Assembly: GCA_964512045.1 (NCBI GenBank)
Contig: CAZEJK010000001.1
Coordinates: forward strand, 1 to 64,000
DNA from: CAZEJK01 sp964512045
GTDB taxonomy: Bacteria; Acidobacteriota; Thermoanaerobaculia; Thermoanaerobaculales; Sulfomarinibacteraceae
Reading direction: 5' to 3'
Length of the DNA stretch: 64,000 nucleotides
In this document: positions 16,900 to 25,648 of the stretch, in pieces
Layout: every line of letters starts with the position of its first letter
Numbering within the stretch: position 1 is the stretch's first letter
Translations under genes and position numbers: made by a program
The notes under the pieces: model-generated
Told to the model about the DNA's origin: nothing
Seen by the model: only the letters and a program-made list of their open reading frames with translations
The model's database searches: none

Positions 16900-17809
16900 G
16901 TGCTGGGTACGTCTCTTCGGGCTGATGCTGCTGGCGGTCAGACCGTTGACGGCGGCGGAGCTGGTGGCCACCGTCGACTCGCCGGGCCCACTGACCGTCG
17001 GCGAAGCGGTGTCCGTGACGGTCGTGGCTCGCGGGGGCGATGACAGCTGGCTGTGGGGCGAGCCGGAGGTGGAGATCGAGGCGAACGGGGCGTGGGAGCT
17101 ACTGTCGCTGCAGCCTGTGGACAATGCAGATCCGCCAGCATGGTCGGCTCGCATGGCGCCGATGCAGCTCGGCCAGCTCGAGCTGCCCCCGATGCGTGTG
17201 ACGGTGCGCACCCCCGAGCGACGCACCATCGCCGTGGAGAAGCCAGGACAGGTGCAGGTCGTTTCTGTGCTGGAGGAGGGCGGCCAAGCAGAGCCGGCCC
17301 CGATGCGCGAGCCGGTGGGCGTAGCGGGCTTCCCCTGGGAGTGGGTGGCGCCGCTCATGGTTCCGCTGCTCTTCGGTGTGATGCTCGGTCTGCTGTGGCG
17401 GCGGCGGAAGGCGACGGCGTCAACGATCCCGCCTGCACTGTCGCCGATCGAGGAGCTGGAGCGTGCCGTGCGGGCCATCGAGGAGGCGATCGGACAGGAC
17501 GAGGATCTCGTCGTATGCGACCGGCTGGCCGTGGCGTTGCGACGGTACCTCGAGCGTCGTACGGGCGAGCCGGCAACGGACATGACGTCCCAGGAGCTTC
17601 GCGTGGTCGGTCGGCAGCACGGATGGGCGCAGCCCGTCCAGCGTGCGTTCGATCGGATGTTGACGGTCGTGGATCACGCCCGGTTCGCGCAGCGTCCCGT
17701 GGGATCTGATGAGCTTGTCGCTGCCGTTGCGTGGCTCCAGGAGGGCGCCAGGTCCCTGGAGGCCGACCTGACGGCCGCAGGCAACGCCGAGTCCGAGGAG
17801 GCGGCATGA
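16889..17809 (+). CDS. BatD/DUF4381-like single-pass envelope protein
   Basis: I start this at GTG 16889, overlapping the DUF58 stop by 11 bp; the longer open frame is a shadow of DUF58. The 306-residue protein has a signal peptide (RLFGLMLLAVRPLTA), a beta-rich periplasmic domain like the N-terminus of BatD, one transmembrane helix (about residues 150-170), and a helical cytoplasmic tail (ELERAVRAIEEAIGQD). The tail resembles DUF4381-type tails. Its place between DUF58 and BatA fits a membrane partner of the von Willebrand A proteins. The exact family is uncertain. Confidence 0.75.
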   Translation: MRGKCWVRLFGLMLLAVRPLTAAELVATVDSPGPLTVGEAVSVTVVARGGDDSWLWGEPEVEIEANGAWELLSLQPVDNADPPAWSARMAPMQLGQLELPPMRVTVRTPERRTIAVEKPGQVQVVSVLEEGGQAEPAPMREPVGVAGFPWEWVAPLMVPLLFGVMLGLLWRRRKATASTIPPALSPIEELERAVRAIEEAIGQDEDLVVCDRLAVALRRYLERRTGEPATDMTSQELRVVGRQHGWAQPVQRAFDRMLTVVDHARFAQRPVGSDELVAAVAWLQEGARSLEADLTAAGNAESEEAA

Positions 17810-18807
17810 TCCGGTTCGCGGAACCGCTCTGGCTGGCGGCCGCCGCGCTGCTGATACCTGCGTTGATCGTGTGGTTCGTGCGCCGTCGGTGGCAGCGGTT
17901 CCCGCATCCGACGGGCGGTGTGCAAGGCCGCCGTCGCCTGGTCCTGGCTGCGGTGGCCACGGCCGTGGCCGGCGTGCTCGCGGCCCTGGCGGTGGTGCCG
18001 CTGGCGGTCGCGCTGGCTCGGCCTCAGGAGGTCCTGTCCAGCCAGTCCCAGCACGCCAGGGGTATCGACATGGTGGTGGCGCTGGACATCTCTGGCTCGA
18101 TGGCCGCGCTGGACTTCGAGCCATCCGATCGCATCGGGGTGGCCAAGGAGGTGATCCGCTCGTTCCTCCAGGCGCGGGTCAACGACCGGATTGGGTTGGT
18201 CGTGTTCGCCGGTGCGGCGGTGACACTGTGCCCGATCACGCTCGACCACAAGGTGGCTGGCCAGCTCCTGCGGGACGTCGAGATCGGCGCTCTGCCGGAC
18301 GGCACAGCGATCGGCATGGGTTTGGGGACTGCCGTCTCCAGGCTGCGGGACTCTGACGCCCCCTCGCAGGTGATCATTCTGGTCACGGACGGCTCCAACA
18401 ACTCCGGCCAGCTGGACCCGATGACCGCTGCGGATCTTGCTGTGGAGCAGGACATCACGGTGCACACGGTGCTGGTCGGTTCCGGTGGGGTCGTACCGAT
18501 ACCTGTGACGGTGCGCGATCCTCTGACGGGTCGGACCGCGGTGCAGACACGGCGGGTCGAGGTGGAGGTGAACCCGGAGCTGCTCGCCGAGATCGCGCGG
18601 CGTACCGGCGGGACCGCGTTCCGTGCGCGGGATCCCGAGGCACTTCGGCAGGTGTTCGAGCAGATCGATGAGATGGAGCGGACCGAGTTCACCTCGACGC
18701 AGCTGGTGCGGTACCGGGAGCGTTTCGAACCCTGGGCCCTGGCTGCGGCGGGTCTCCTGCTGTTGGCTGTAGGGATCGAGTCGATTGCAGGGAGGACACT
18801 GTGGTGA
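17806..18807 (+). CDS. batA: BatA-like membrane protein with von Willebrand A domain
   Basis: The ATG at 17806 overlaps the previous stop (ATGA). The 333 residues contain two N-terminal transmembrane segments, a von Willebrand A domain with the metal site DISGS (about residue 93) and a threonine/aspartate pair further on (VTDGSNNSG), and a final transmembrane helix near the C-terminus. This is the standard BatA layout. Bat proteins were linked to aerotolerance and envelope stress in other bacteria; the biochemical role is unsettled. Confidence 0.9.
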   Translation: MIRFAEPLWLAAAALLIPALIVWFVRRRWQRFPHPTGGVQGRRRLVLAAVATAVAGVLAALAVVPLAVALARPQEVLSSQSQHARGIDMVVALDISGSMAALDFEPSDRIGVAKEVIRSFLQARVNDRIGLVVFAGAAVTLCPITLDHKVAGQLLRDVEIGALPDGTAIGMGLGTAVSRLRDSDAPSQVIILVTDGSNNSGQLDPMTAADLAVEQDITVHTVLVGSGGVVPIPVTVRDPLTGRTAVQTRRVEVEVNPELLAEIARRTGGTAFRARDPEALRQVFEQIDEMERTEFTSTQLVRYRERFEPWALAAAGLLLLAVGIESIAGRTLW

Positions 18808-20582
18808 CGTTTGCCGAGCCGGTGTGGTTGTGGCTCCTGCTGGCGCCGCCCGGTTGTGTCGCCGCTGCGTTGTGGCGCCACCGTCAGCGGCTGCGTGCGC
18901 AGCGGAGGGTCGCCAGCCCGGGGGTCTGGCTTCGTGTCATGGGCGGTGCGCCGTCCACGGGCCGTGCGCGCATGATCCTGTGGGCGTTGGCGGCGGCCCT
19001 CGCAGTCGTGGCCGCTGCTCGGCCGCAATGGGGTGAGGTGGAGAGCTTGGCGCCGGTGGTGACGCGCGATCTCGTCGTTGCGATGGACGTGTCGGCATCG
19101 ATGCGGTGTCCGGATGTTCCACCAGCACGCTTGCAGCGATCGGTTGCTGTCGTACAGCGGGCGTTGCCCCTGCTCGAAGGAAACCGGGTTGGTGCGGTGG
19201 TGTTTGCAGGCGATGCGTACCCGCTGGTGCCCCTGACCATCGACCTTGCTGCCGCCGGGACATTCCTGACATCGGTCTCACCGGAGATGGTCACGCTCCC
19301 CGGGTCGAACCTCGAGCGTGCGGTGGACAGTGCGCTCGAGCTGCTTCCCCCGGAAGGGGTGGGTCGAGTCGTCATCGTCGTGTCGGATGGCGAGAACCTC
19401 CAGGGGAGTGTGGAGGCGGCGGCGCAGCGCCTGTCGGAGGCGGGTGTCACTGCTGTTGGCCTGCTCGCCGGTACCGAAAATGGAGGGCTGATTCCTGAGG
19501 AAAGCTCGAGCGGGACGAGCTCGTACAAACGAGATCCGGCCGGTCGGCCGGTCGTGACGAGGGCAGACCGAGCATCGCTCGAACGTCTGACCGAGCCCAC
19601 CGGCGGGAGCGTGGTCGAGCTGACGAGCCCATCGGTGGTCCGGGACCTCGTCTCGCTGCTCTCGGAGATCCGTGCCCGCGAGGTGGAGACGAGTCAGTCG
19701 AGCCGTCGCGTCGAACGCTACCGGTTGTTCGTTGTGGCGGCGCTGGTGCTCGCGGTGAGCGGCTTCGCCCTGTCGCCGTGGCGCAGGCTGCACGTCGCTG
19801 CGGCGACTGTCCTGTGGGTGATCGGTTACGGTCCGTTCCTTGGATCAGCCCTCGCCGCACAGCCGTCGTCCTCCGAGGGCGTGCTGAACGAGCCCTCTGG
19901 CCTCGTGTCGACGCCAGAGGGTGCGCACGATGTCGCCTGGTGGCAACGGCTGGTTCCCGGCGGAGACCGGCGGCTCGCGCGTCGTGGTGTGCGCCAGTGG
20001 GAGGACGGCGACCGTGACGCCGCCGCGCAGTCGTTCACCGGCGCAGCCGAGCTGGCGCCGGACGATCCGCGGCGACGCTACGACCTCGGGACGGCACTCG
20101 GTGCGCTCGGGGATGTGGACGCTGCGGCCCGAGAGCTCGAGGCGGCTGCACAGGGCGGGCTCGAAGCTTCGGCGACCTATAACCTCGGGACGGCCGGTCT
20201 ACTGGCACAGCAGCCCGAGCTGGCGGTGCAAGCGCTGCGGCGTGCGTTGCTCGCTGCTCCGGACGATCCTGATGTCAAACGGAACTATGAGCTCGCATTG
20301 CGGATGCTCGAGCAGCAGCAGGGCGAGCAGCAGCAGGAGGATGAGCAGAAGAACCAGGATGACGAGGACAGCCAGGACAGGCAGCAGCAGTCCTCCGGAG
20401 GGGATCAACCCACCCCGACTGCGACTCCGCAGCCGCAACCGGGTCAACAGGGTGCTCGTCCGACCCCGACGCCGGACCCGTCGAGAGCGGTGTTCGGCGC
20501 ACTCGAGCGGGCCGAGGCCGAAGCTCGGGAGGAGATGCTCAAGCGGACTCCGCAGCCGGCAGCAGTGGAGAAGGACTGGTGA
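18801..20582 (+). CDS. batB: BatB-BatC fusion: von Willebrand A membrane domain plus TPR region
   Basis: The GTG start has GGAGG 5 nt upstream and overlaps batA by 7 bp. Residues 1-330 follow the BatB plan: two N-terminal transmembrane helices, a metal site DVSAS, VVSDGEN, and a third helix. After another hydrophobic segment, residues 380-500 contain TPR units (AAQSFTGAAELAPDDPRRRY, ATYNLGTAGLLAQQPELAVQ). These match BatC, which is separate in many genomes. The last 90 residues are Gln/Glu/Pro-rich. The fusion joins the two halves in one 593-residue chain. Confidence 0.88.
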   Translation: MVTFAEPVWLWLLLAPPGCVAAALWRHRQRLRAQRRVASPGVWLRVMGGAPSTGRARMILWALAAALAVVAAARPQWGEVESLAPVVTRDLVVAMDVSASMRCPDVPPARLQRSVAVVQRALPLLEGNRVGAVVFAGDAYPLVPLTIDLAAAGTFLTSVSPEMVTLPGSNLERAVDSALELLPPEGVGRVVIVVSDGENLQGSVEAAAQRLSEAGVTAVGLLAGTENGGLIPEESSSGTSSYKRDPAGRPVVTRADRASLERLTEPTGGSVVELTSPSVVRDLVSLLSEIRAREVETSQSSRRVERYRLFVVAALVLAVSGFALSPWRRLHVAAATVLWVIGYGPFLGSALAAQPSSSEGVLNEPSGLVSTPEGAHDVAWWQRLVPGGDRRLARRGVRQWEDGDRDAAAQSFTGAAELAPDDPRRRYDLGTALGALGDVDAAARELEAAAQGGLEASATYNLGTAGLLAQQPELAVQALRRALLAAPDDPDVKRNYELALRMLEQQQGEQQQEDEQKNQDDEDSQDRQQQSSGGDQPTPTATPQPQPGQQGARPTPTPDPSRAVFGALERAEAEAREEMLKRTPQPAAVEKDW

Positions 20583-22243
20583 GGACCGCGACACAACGTC
20601 GGTGCGCCTGGGCGATCGCCACGCTGTGTCCGCTGGTGCTGCTTGTGGCGACCGCAAGCCATGCCCAGGCGCCGTCCTTGGAGGTCCGACTGGCGCCCGA
20701 GCGTCCGGGGGTTCAGGACACCGCGCAGCTGACGGTGACCATCACGGGTACGCAGAAGGTCCTCTCCCAGCCCGAGCTGGGAGAGCTGTCGAATCTCCAG
20801 ATCGTGGGTGGACCGAGCACCTCGCGCCGGTTCAGCATGGTCAACGGACAGACCACAAGCTCCATCAGCTTCATCTGGGCCGTGCGAGCCATCGAGCAGG
20901 GACCGATCCGGGTCGGTCCGGTGGAGGTCCGGGTGGAGGATGCCACCTTGCGGTCCGGTCCGATGACCTCCGAGGCCGTTGCCGGAAGCCAACAGTCGTC
21001 ACGACCGCAGCCGCGCCATCCGTTGAGCCCGTTTGACGATCTTTTCGGAGGCGAGAGCCAGCGGCGAACCGCGAAGGTCGAGCTGCGCCTGCTGGCGGAG
21101 TCGAACGAGGTCTACGTGGGACAGCCGCTGGCGGTCACCGTTGTACTGGACACGACCGCCAACGTCAGCTCGTTCGAGTGGCGCGAGGCGCCCACGTTTC
21201 CGGATTGGTGGAGTCAGGCTGTGGAGGGAAACGACCCGTCCTCGGAGTCGGAGCAGGTGCAGGTGGACGGGGTGCGCTACTGGCGGTTCCCGGTCGCGAG
21301 GTTCATGCTCATTCCGTTGCGAAGTGGCCAGCTCGAGCTGCCGTCGTGCTCGGCGCGTGTGATGCTGCGCTCCGATGCCTTCTTCGCGCGACCGCAGGTG
21401 GTGGAGCGTACCGCGGCAGCGGCCACGATCTCCGTGCTCGATCGCCCCGATCCCCCTCCGGGGTTCGTGGGAGCTGTCGGACAGCTGCGGTATCGCGCCT
21501 CCGCGGAGCCGAAGGAGGTGGAGCTCGGCGAGCCAGTGGTGGTGACCGTCACGTTGGAGGGCGAAGGGAGCTTGCCGCTGGTCGAGGACCCGCCGTCGTG
21601 GAGTGGTTGCGACGGATGTGAGTGGTACCCGCCGGAGGAGACCTCGGAGGTGACGGTTCGTGCTGGCGCCATCGGCGGCGCGCGGAGCTGGCAGACGACC
21701 CTCATTCCTCGCACCAGTGGCGAGATCACCCTTGGGCCGCTGTCGGTTGCGGTGTTCGATCCGTCGCGTCGATCCTACCGTCGGCAGTCTCTTGGACCAC
21801 TGTCAGTCACGGTTGCACCTCCCCCCGTGACACCAACGCCCACCAGGGCGCCGACCACTCAGGAGGTCGATGGAGACGGGCTCGATGAGGAGCGTGTCGA
21901 GGCTTCTGCCAATGCGATACCGACATGGATCTGGGGCGTGGGTGGCGTGCTCCTCGGTATTGCCTTCGGCGGGCTTGTGGTGTGGTGGCTGCTCCGGCGA
22001 CCACGGCGACTGCTTCCGCCCGCGCGCCCCGGTGAGCGTCCGGCCGAGCGCGCCCGGACACTGCAGGCAGTGCTCGAAGGGTGGTGGCTTGGACGCCCAG
22101 AATCGAAGCAGACTGATGCTCTTCGGGGACAGGTGGACGAGCTGCGCCGGCAGCTTGAGGCGATCCGGTTTGCACCGGGTCGGGCGGACCATACCGAGAC
22201 CGTTGCGCACCTCGAGGAGGAGCTGCGAAAGCTCGTGCGCTGA
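20579..22243 (+). CDS. batD: BatD-like envelope protein
   Basis: The GTG start overlaps batB by 4 bp. The 554 residues begin with a signal peptide (residues 1-25, ending SHAQA). Several beta-sandwich repeats typical of BatD follow (about residues 25-430), with a transmembrane helix near 445-468 and a cytoplasmic tail. BatD proteins are large periplasmic scaffolds of the Bat complex. It is the last gene of the operon; the next start is only 18 bp away but appears to have its own promoter. Confidence 0.88.
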   Translation: MRTATQRRCAWAIATLCPLVLLVATASHAQAPSLEVRLAPERPGVQDTAQLTVTITGTQKVLSQPELGELSNLQIVGGPSTSRRFSMVNGQTTSSISFIWAVRAIEQGPIRVGPVEVRVEDATLRSGPMTSEAVAGSQQSSRPQPRHPLSPFDDLFGGESQRRTAKVELRLLAESNEVYVGQPLAVTVVLDTTANVSSFEWREAPTFPDWWSQAVEGNDPSSESEQVQVDGVRYWRFPVARFMLIPLRSGQLELPSCSARVMLRSDAFFARPQVVERTAAAATISVLDRPDPPPGFVGAVGQLRYRASAEPKEVELGEPVVVTVTLEGEGSLPLVEDPPSWSGCDGCEWYPPEETSEVTVRAGAIGGARSWQTTLIPRTSGEITLGPLSVAVFDPSRRSYRRQSLGPLSVTVAPPPVTPTPTRAPTTQEVDGDGLDEERVEASANAIPTWIWGVGGVLLGIAFGGLVVWWLLRRPRRLLPPARPGERPAERARTLQAVLEGWWLGRPESKQTDALRGQVDELRRQLEAIRFAPGRADHTETVAHLEEELRKLVR

Positions 22244-22249
22244 GCGTGA

Positions 22250-22255
22250 TAGACT
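22250..22255 (+). promoter_or_regulatory. Extended -10 box placing transcript start at the ATG of the diguanylate cyclase gene
   Basis: TGATAGACT (TGn plus TAGACT) ends 6 nt before ATG 22262, so +1 would fall on the A of the start codon. There is no Shine-Dalgarno in the 18-bp gap, consistent with a leaderless mRNA. Confidence 0.5.
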
Positions 22256-22261
22256 CGCGCG

Positions 22262-23374
22262 ATGGCGCCGTGTGACGTGTTCTGCCTGCCTGAGGACGAT
22301 ATCGAGCTGTTCCTCGATCGCCACCGGTACGCAGCGCTGGGCCCAGCCCGCCGACCGGCGGATCGGTTCCTGAGAGAGATCCTGAGCAAGGCGAACGACT
22401 TCGTGCCGTCGGCTGCAGGCTCGATCCTGATGGACCGGTCGCCGGAGCGCTGTCCCGAGCCGGAGCGCAGGTGGCTGTACTTCGTTGCGGCGTTCGGTCC
22501 GAGAGCGGACCAGCTTCCCGGCCGGGCTCTCAGTGCCGCGGAGGGTGTGGCCGGGTATGTGTACCGCACAGGAACGGCCTATGTCATGGACGACCCGGCC
22601 CTCGATCCGAACTTCTGTGCGGAGGTCGATCGCTCCAGCGGGTTCACGACGTCGTCGCTCGTGGCGGTCCCGATCCGAATCGAGGATGCGGTGTGCGGAG
22701 TGCTCGAGCTCATCAACCGTCTCGACGGCCAGCCGTACACCGAGGCAGAGCAGCAGCTTTTGGAGATCTTCGCGCGCTACACATCGCTGTCGATCGAGAA
22801 CCTCCTCGACGCCCGTCGCGCCCATGAGATGGCCCGCCTCGACGATCTCACCGGTCTGTTCAACGACCGTCACTTCCATCACCGGTTGACCGAGCATCTG
22901 ATCCGGGCCGACCTGCAGCGCTCCAAGGTGGCGTTGATCTTCCTTGATCTCGACAACTTCAAGAACGTGAACGACTCCCACGGTCACCTGGCAGGGTCGC
23001 AGGTGCTCAAGGAGCTCGGTTACCTGTTGCGTCACACCGTGACGGAGCCCGACGTCACGGTTGCGCGCTACGGTGGAGACGAGTTCGTGATCATTCTTCC
23101 CGATCACGACCTGGATGCGGCTCGGAAGGTCGCCGAGCGGGTGCGCCAGAGCATCAAGTCCACCGATTTCCTGCGTGGAACGTTCACCTGGTCCACCGGC
23201 CCGATCAGCTGGCGCGAGCCGCTCAGCTGCTCCCTCGGGGTTGCGGTGTACCCGGAGCATGTGCGCCGCGAGGGGACGACAGATCTGAAGAAGAACCTGC
23301 TGCTGCGTGCCGCGGACCAGGCCATGTACGCCGCGAAGGACGCTGGCAAGGACAGGGTGCTCGTCGCGGAATAG
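22262..23374 (+). CDS. GAF-GGDEF diguanylate cyclase
   Basis: Residues 25-185 form a GAF sensor domain (AAEGVAGYVYRTGTAYVMDD, VAVPIRIEDAVCGVLEL). Residues 190-370 are a GGDEF domain with DDLTGLFNDRHF, FLDLDNFKNVND, and the intact catalytic motif GGDEF at 271-275, so it should make c-di-GMP from two GTP. The RxxD inhibitory site is not present; TEPD stands at about that place, so product feedback may be absent. There is no membrane segment. The ligand of the GAF domain is unknown. Confidence 0.92.
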   Translation: MAPCDVFCLPEDDIELFLDRHRYAALGPARRPADRFLREILSKANDFVPSAAGSILMDRSPERCPEPERRWLYFVAAFGPRADQLPGRALSAAEGVAGYVYRTGTAYVMDDPALDPNFCAEVDRSSGFTTSSLVAVPIRIEDAVCGVLELINRLDGQPYTEAEQQLLEIFARYTSLSIENLLDARRAHEMARLDDLTGLFNDRHFHHRLTEHLIRADLQRSKVALIFLDLDNFKNVNDSHGHLAGSQVLKELGYLLRHTVTEPDVTVARYGGDEFVIILPDHDLDAARKVAERVRQSIKSTDFLRGTFTWSTGPISWREPLSCSLGVAVYPEHVRREGTTDLKKNLLLRAADQAMYAAKDAGKDRVLVAE

Positions 23375-23528
23375 GGCGTCGTCGGCGAAGGGTTGCACGC
23401 GTCAGATTGGCACCCCGGCCGGGTCCTTCGAGGCGTGTACCGAGATCTCCAGGCTGGTCGCAGGTGGCATGGATATTGTAGGGAGCTGCGACAGGAAGCG
23501 GGCTGTCCAGCTCGCCTGGAGGTGTGTG

Positions 23529-25016
23529 ATGCAACATGTGAAGACAGTGTCTCTTGTCGCCGCGGTGGTGGCAGCCGTGGTGTTCGGAATGGTGCTCGGC
23601 GGCGCCTTCGATCTGACCCAGAGTGCAGATGCTCAGCGGAGCGAGAGCGAGCCGACCGGAGCGCACTCCGCGCCCATGGCAGCGCCAGACTTCGCTGTGT
23701 TGGCGGAGCGAGTTGTGCCCTCGGTGGTATCGGTGGACAACACCAATGTCGTCGAGGAGGACGAGCAACGGGGGCTCCGTGACCCATTCCAGTTCTTCTT
23801 CGGGCCTCGTCCGGACAGCGGTGATCGTGAGCCACGGACGCGCCGTAGCTCCGGCTCCGGGTTCTTCATCTCGAGGTCCGGAGAGATCCTGACCAACTAC
23901 CACGTGGTCGAGGATGCGGACAAGCTGATGGTCGAGCTGGTGGATGGCCAGCGGCTCGAGGCAGAGGTGGTCGGTACCGATCCGCCGACCGATCTGGCGC
24001 TTCTCAAGGTGGTGAAGCCGCAGCGGGAGTTTGACGCGTTGCCGATCGGAAGTGCCGACACGCTGCGAGTCGGTGAGTGGGTGATGGCCGTCGGCAACCC
24101 CCTGAACATGGACCATACCGTGACCGTCGGGGTGGTCTCTGCCAAGGGTCGCGTGCTCGGGCTGTCGGACACCTCGTTCGAGAACTACATCCAGACCGAT
24201 GCGGCGATCAACTTCGGGAACTCCGGAGGGCCTCTGGTCAACACCCGCGGTGAGGTGGTGGGCATCGCTACGGCGATCAACGCGCGCGGCCAGAACCTGG
24301 GGTTCGCGGTGCCGGTGGAGACCGTGGTCGCGATCTTGGAGCAGCTGCGGACGCGCGGGGAGGTCCAGCGCGGTTACCTCGGTGTGACGATCCGCGAGGT
24401 GGATGCGGCGCGACAGGAGGCGTTCGGTCTCGACAGCCAGGACGGGGCGTTTGTCGTGCAGGTCCTGCCGGGCCACGCTGCTGACGAGGCGGGCTTGAAG
24501 CCGGGCGACGTCATCGTGGCGGTGGATGGGGTCGCGATCAAGGACAACCGCGATCTCATCGACGAGATCTCTGCGACGCCTCCCGGAACGACGGTCACGC
24601 TGGACGTGATCCGTAACGGCGAGAAGATCACGCTCGAGGCCGAGCTCGAGGAGAGGGTCCTGGATCAGGAGGACCCCACTGCCGACATGGGCGACGAGGG
24701 CGAGGGCAGCATGCTCGAGGAGCTGGGCTTCGGGATCGATGATCTCACCCCGCGGACGCGCGAGATGCTCGGCCTCGACGAGGACGACGCCGGGGTCCTG
24801 GTGACCCGCGTCCGTCCGCTGTCGCCGGCCGCGGAGCAGGGCCTGATCCGAGGCGATGTCCTGGTTCAGGCGAACGGGACCGATCTCGGCTCGGCTGATG
24901 AGCTGATGGCGATCGTGGACGGCCTGGAGGAAGGGAGCTACCTCCGCCTGTACGTGCACCGTCCCCGTGGAGATGCGTTCTTCTTCGTTATCCTCAAGAT
25001 CGCCGGGCAGGACTAG
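23529..25016 (+). CDS. degP: DegP/HtrA-type periplasmic serine protease with two PDZ domains
   Basis: The protein (495 aa) has an N-terminal signal or anchor helix (residues 5-27) and a trypsin-like domain with a complete triad: His125 (NYHVVED), Asp155 (DLALLKV) and Ser232 (FGNSGGPL). Two PDZ domains follow, about residues 265-370 and 390-490. ATG 23529 follows GGAGG by several bases; upstream in-frame codons lack support. The role is quality control of envelope proteins, acting as protease and chaperone. It stands alone after the diguanylate cyclase gene. Confidence 0.93.
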   Translation: MQHVKTVSLVAAVVAAVVFGMVLGGAFDLTQSADAQRSESEPTGAHSAPMAAPDFAVLAERVVPSVVSVDNTNVVEEDEQRGLRDPFQFFFGPRPDSGDREPRTRRSSGSGFFISRSGEILTNYHVVEDADKLMVELVDGQRLEAEVVGTDPPTDLALLKVVKPQREFDALPIGSADTLRVGEWVMAVGNPLNMDHTVTVGVVSAKGRVLGLSDTSFENYIQTDAAINFGNSGGPLVNTRGEVVGIATAINARGQNLGFAVPVETVVAILEQLRTRGEVQRGYLGVTIREVDAARQEAFGLDSQDGAFVVQVLPGHAADEAGLKPGDVIVAVDGVAIKDNRDLIDEISATPPGTTVTLDVIRNGEKITLEAELEERVLDQEDPTADMGDEGEGSMLEELGFGIDDLTPRTREMLGLDEDDAGVLVTRVRPLSPAAEQGLIRGDVLVQANGTDLGSADELMAIVDGLEEGSYLRLYVHRPRGDAFFFVILKIAGQD

Positions 25017-25063
25017 TCCGGACCGGACCAGATGGCAGCAGGTGCTGCCGACTCTCCACTTCG

Positions 25064-25091
25064 CCGGGGCGGGCCGATCGGTCCGCCCCGG
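25064..25091. terminator. GC-rich hairpin after degP
   Basis: CCGGGGCGG (25064-25072) pairs perfectly with CCGCCCCGG (25083-25091) around a 10-nt loop. It lies between the convergent degP and DUF3467 genes, with TT following on the plus strand. It is probably a bidirectional terminator or barrier. Confidence 0.6.
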
Positions 25092-25173
25092 TTCGTGTGC
25101 AATCGCGAGCGCAGACGGTCCGTTGGCGGCAGACCGCGGCTCGCGCTCGTCTGAGGTGCGGCCCGCGGCCGCG

Positions 25174-25497
25174 TCAGTTGGTGTTGCTGGTTCCCCCCGG
25201 CTCCGGGGGGTTGCCCTGTGCCGGCTTCGGCGGATCTGGAATCTTCCCGAATGTCTGCTCGTACAGCGAAAGGTTGTGCGTCAGTGCGCGCAGTAGCTGC
25301 CGGGCGTGGAGGGGGGTCATGACCATCCTCGCGACGATCGGGATGTCGTTGCGGCCCGGGATCGTCCGTCCGAAGTCGAGCACGACCTCGGAGAAGTTGT
25401 GGGCGATGGTCACGAAGTTCGCATACTCCCCCAGGGCGACCTCGGGAGGGACGGTGACCGATGGCGGCTTGGGACGGTTCGGTTGTGACGGGTCCAT
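25174..25497 (-). CDS. DUF3467 family protein
   Basis: A 107-residue protein. The start was set at ATG 25497 because GGAGGGAGG lies 6 nt upstream; the longer open frame is not supported. It shows the DUF3467 pattern YANFVTIAHNFSEVVLDFGR, then RMVMTPLHARQLLRALTHNL and a Pro-rich tail. DUF3467 proteins are small and of unknown function. A TACAAT -10 box reads on the minus strand at 25521-25516. It is divergent from lolA and may be a single-gene unit. Confidence 0.88.
   Translation of the reverse strand: MDPSQPNRPKPPSVTVPPEVALGEYANFVTIAHNFSEVVLDFGRTIPGRNDIPIVARMVMTPLHARQLLRALTHNLSLYEQTFGKIPDPPKPAQGNPPEPGGTSNTN
25193..25210. terminator. Second hairpin, inside the 3' end of the DUF3467 gene
   Basis: CCCCCCGG and CCGGGGGG with CT between form a perfect inverted repeat followed by TT on the plus strand. 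It encodes the Pro/Gly C-terminus of the convergent gene, so it may also end degP read-through. Confidence 0.4.
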
Positions 25498-25635
25498 GGT
25501 TGGCCTCCCTCCGCGATTGTACCGACCCCGCTCTGGCCAGGTGGAGCGCGGTCGTGCTCCCGGACGGGCGACCGGTCCCAGCACGCAGCCGACCGGGGTC
25601 CGTTGGGCGCCGGAGGATGTCGTCGGACCGTGTGC

Positions 25636-25641
25636 TAGAGT
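25636..25641 (+). promoter_or_regulatory. Extended -10 box directly upstream of lolA
   Basis: TGCTAGAGT (TGn plus TAGAGT) puts +1 at about 25648, one base before ATG 25649. There is no ribosome binding site, so the lolA-tgt-yajC transcript may start leaderless. Confidence 0.45.
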
Positions 25642-25648
25642 GAGCGCC

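Noticed and set aside
25145..25175. GCGGCCCGCGGCCGCG string shared by 25158 and 45798
   Set aside because: A GC-rich NotI-like palindrome found twice, without further shared context; chance in high-GC DNA.
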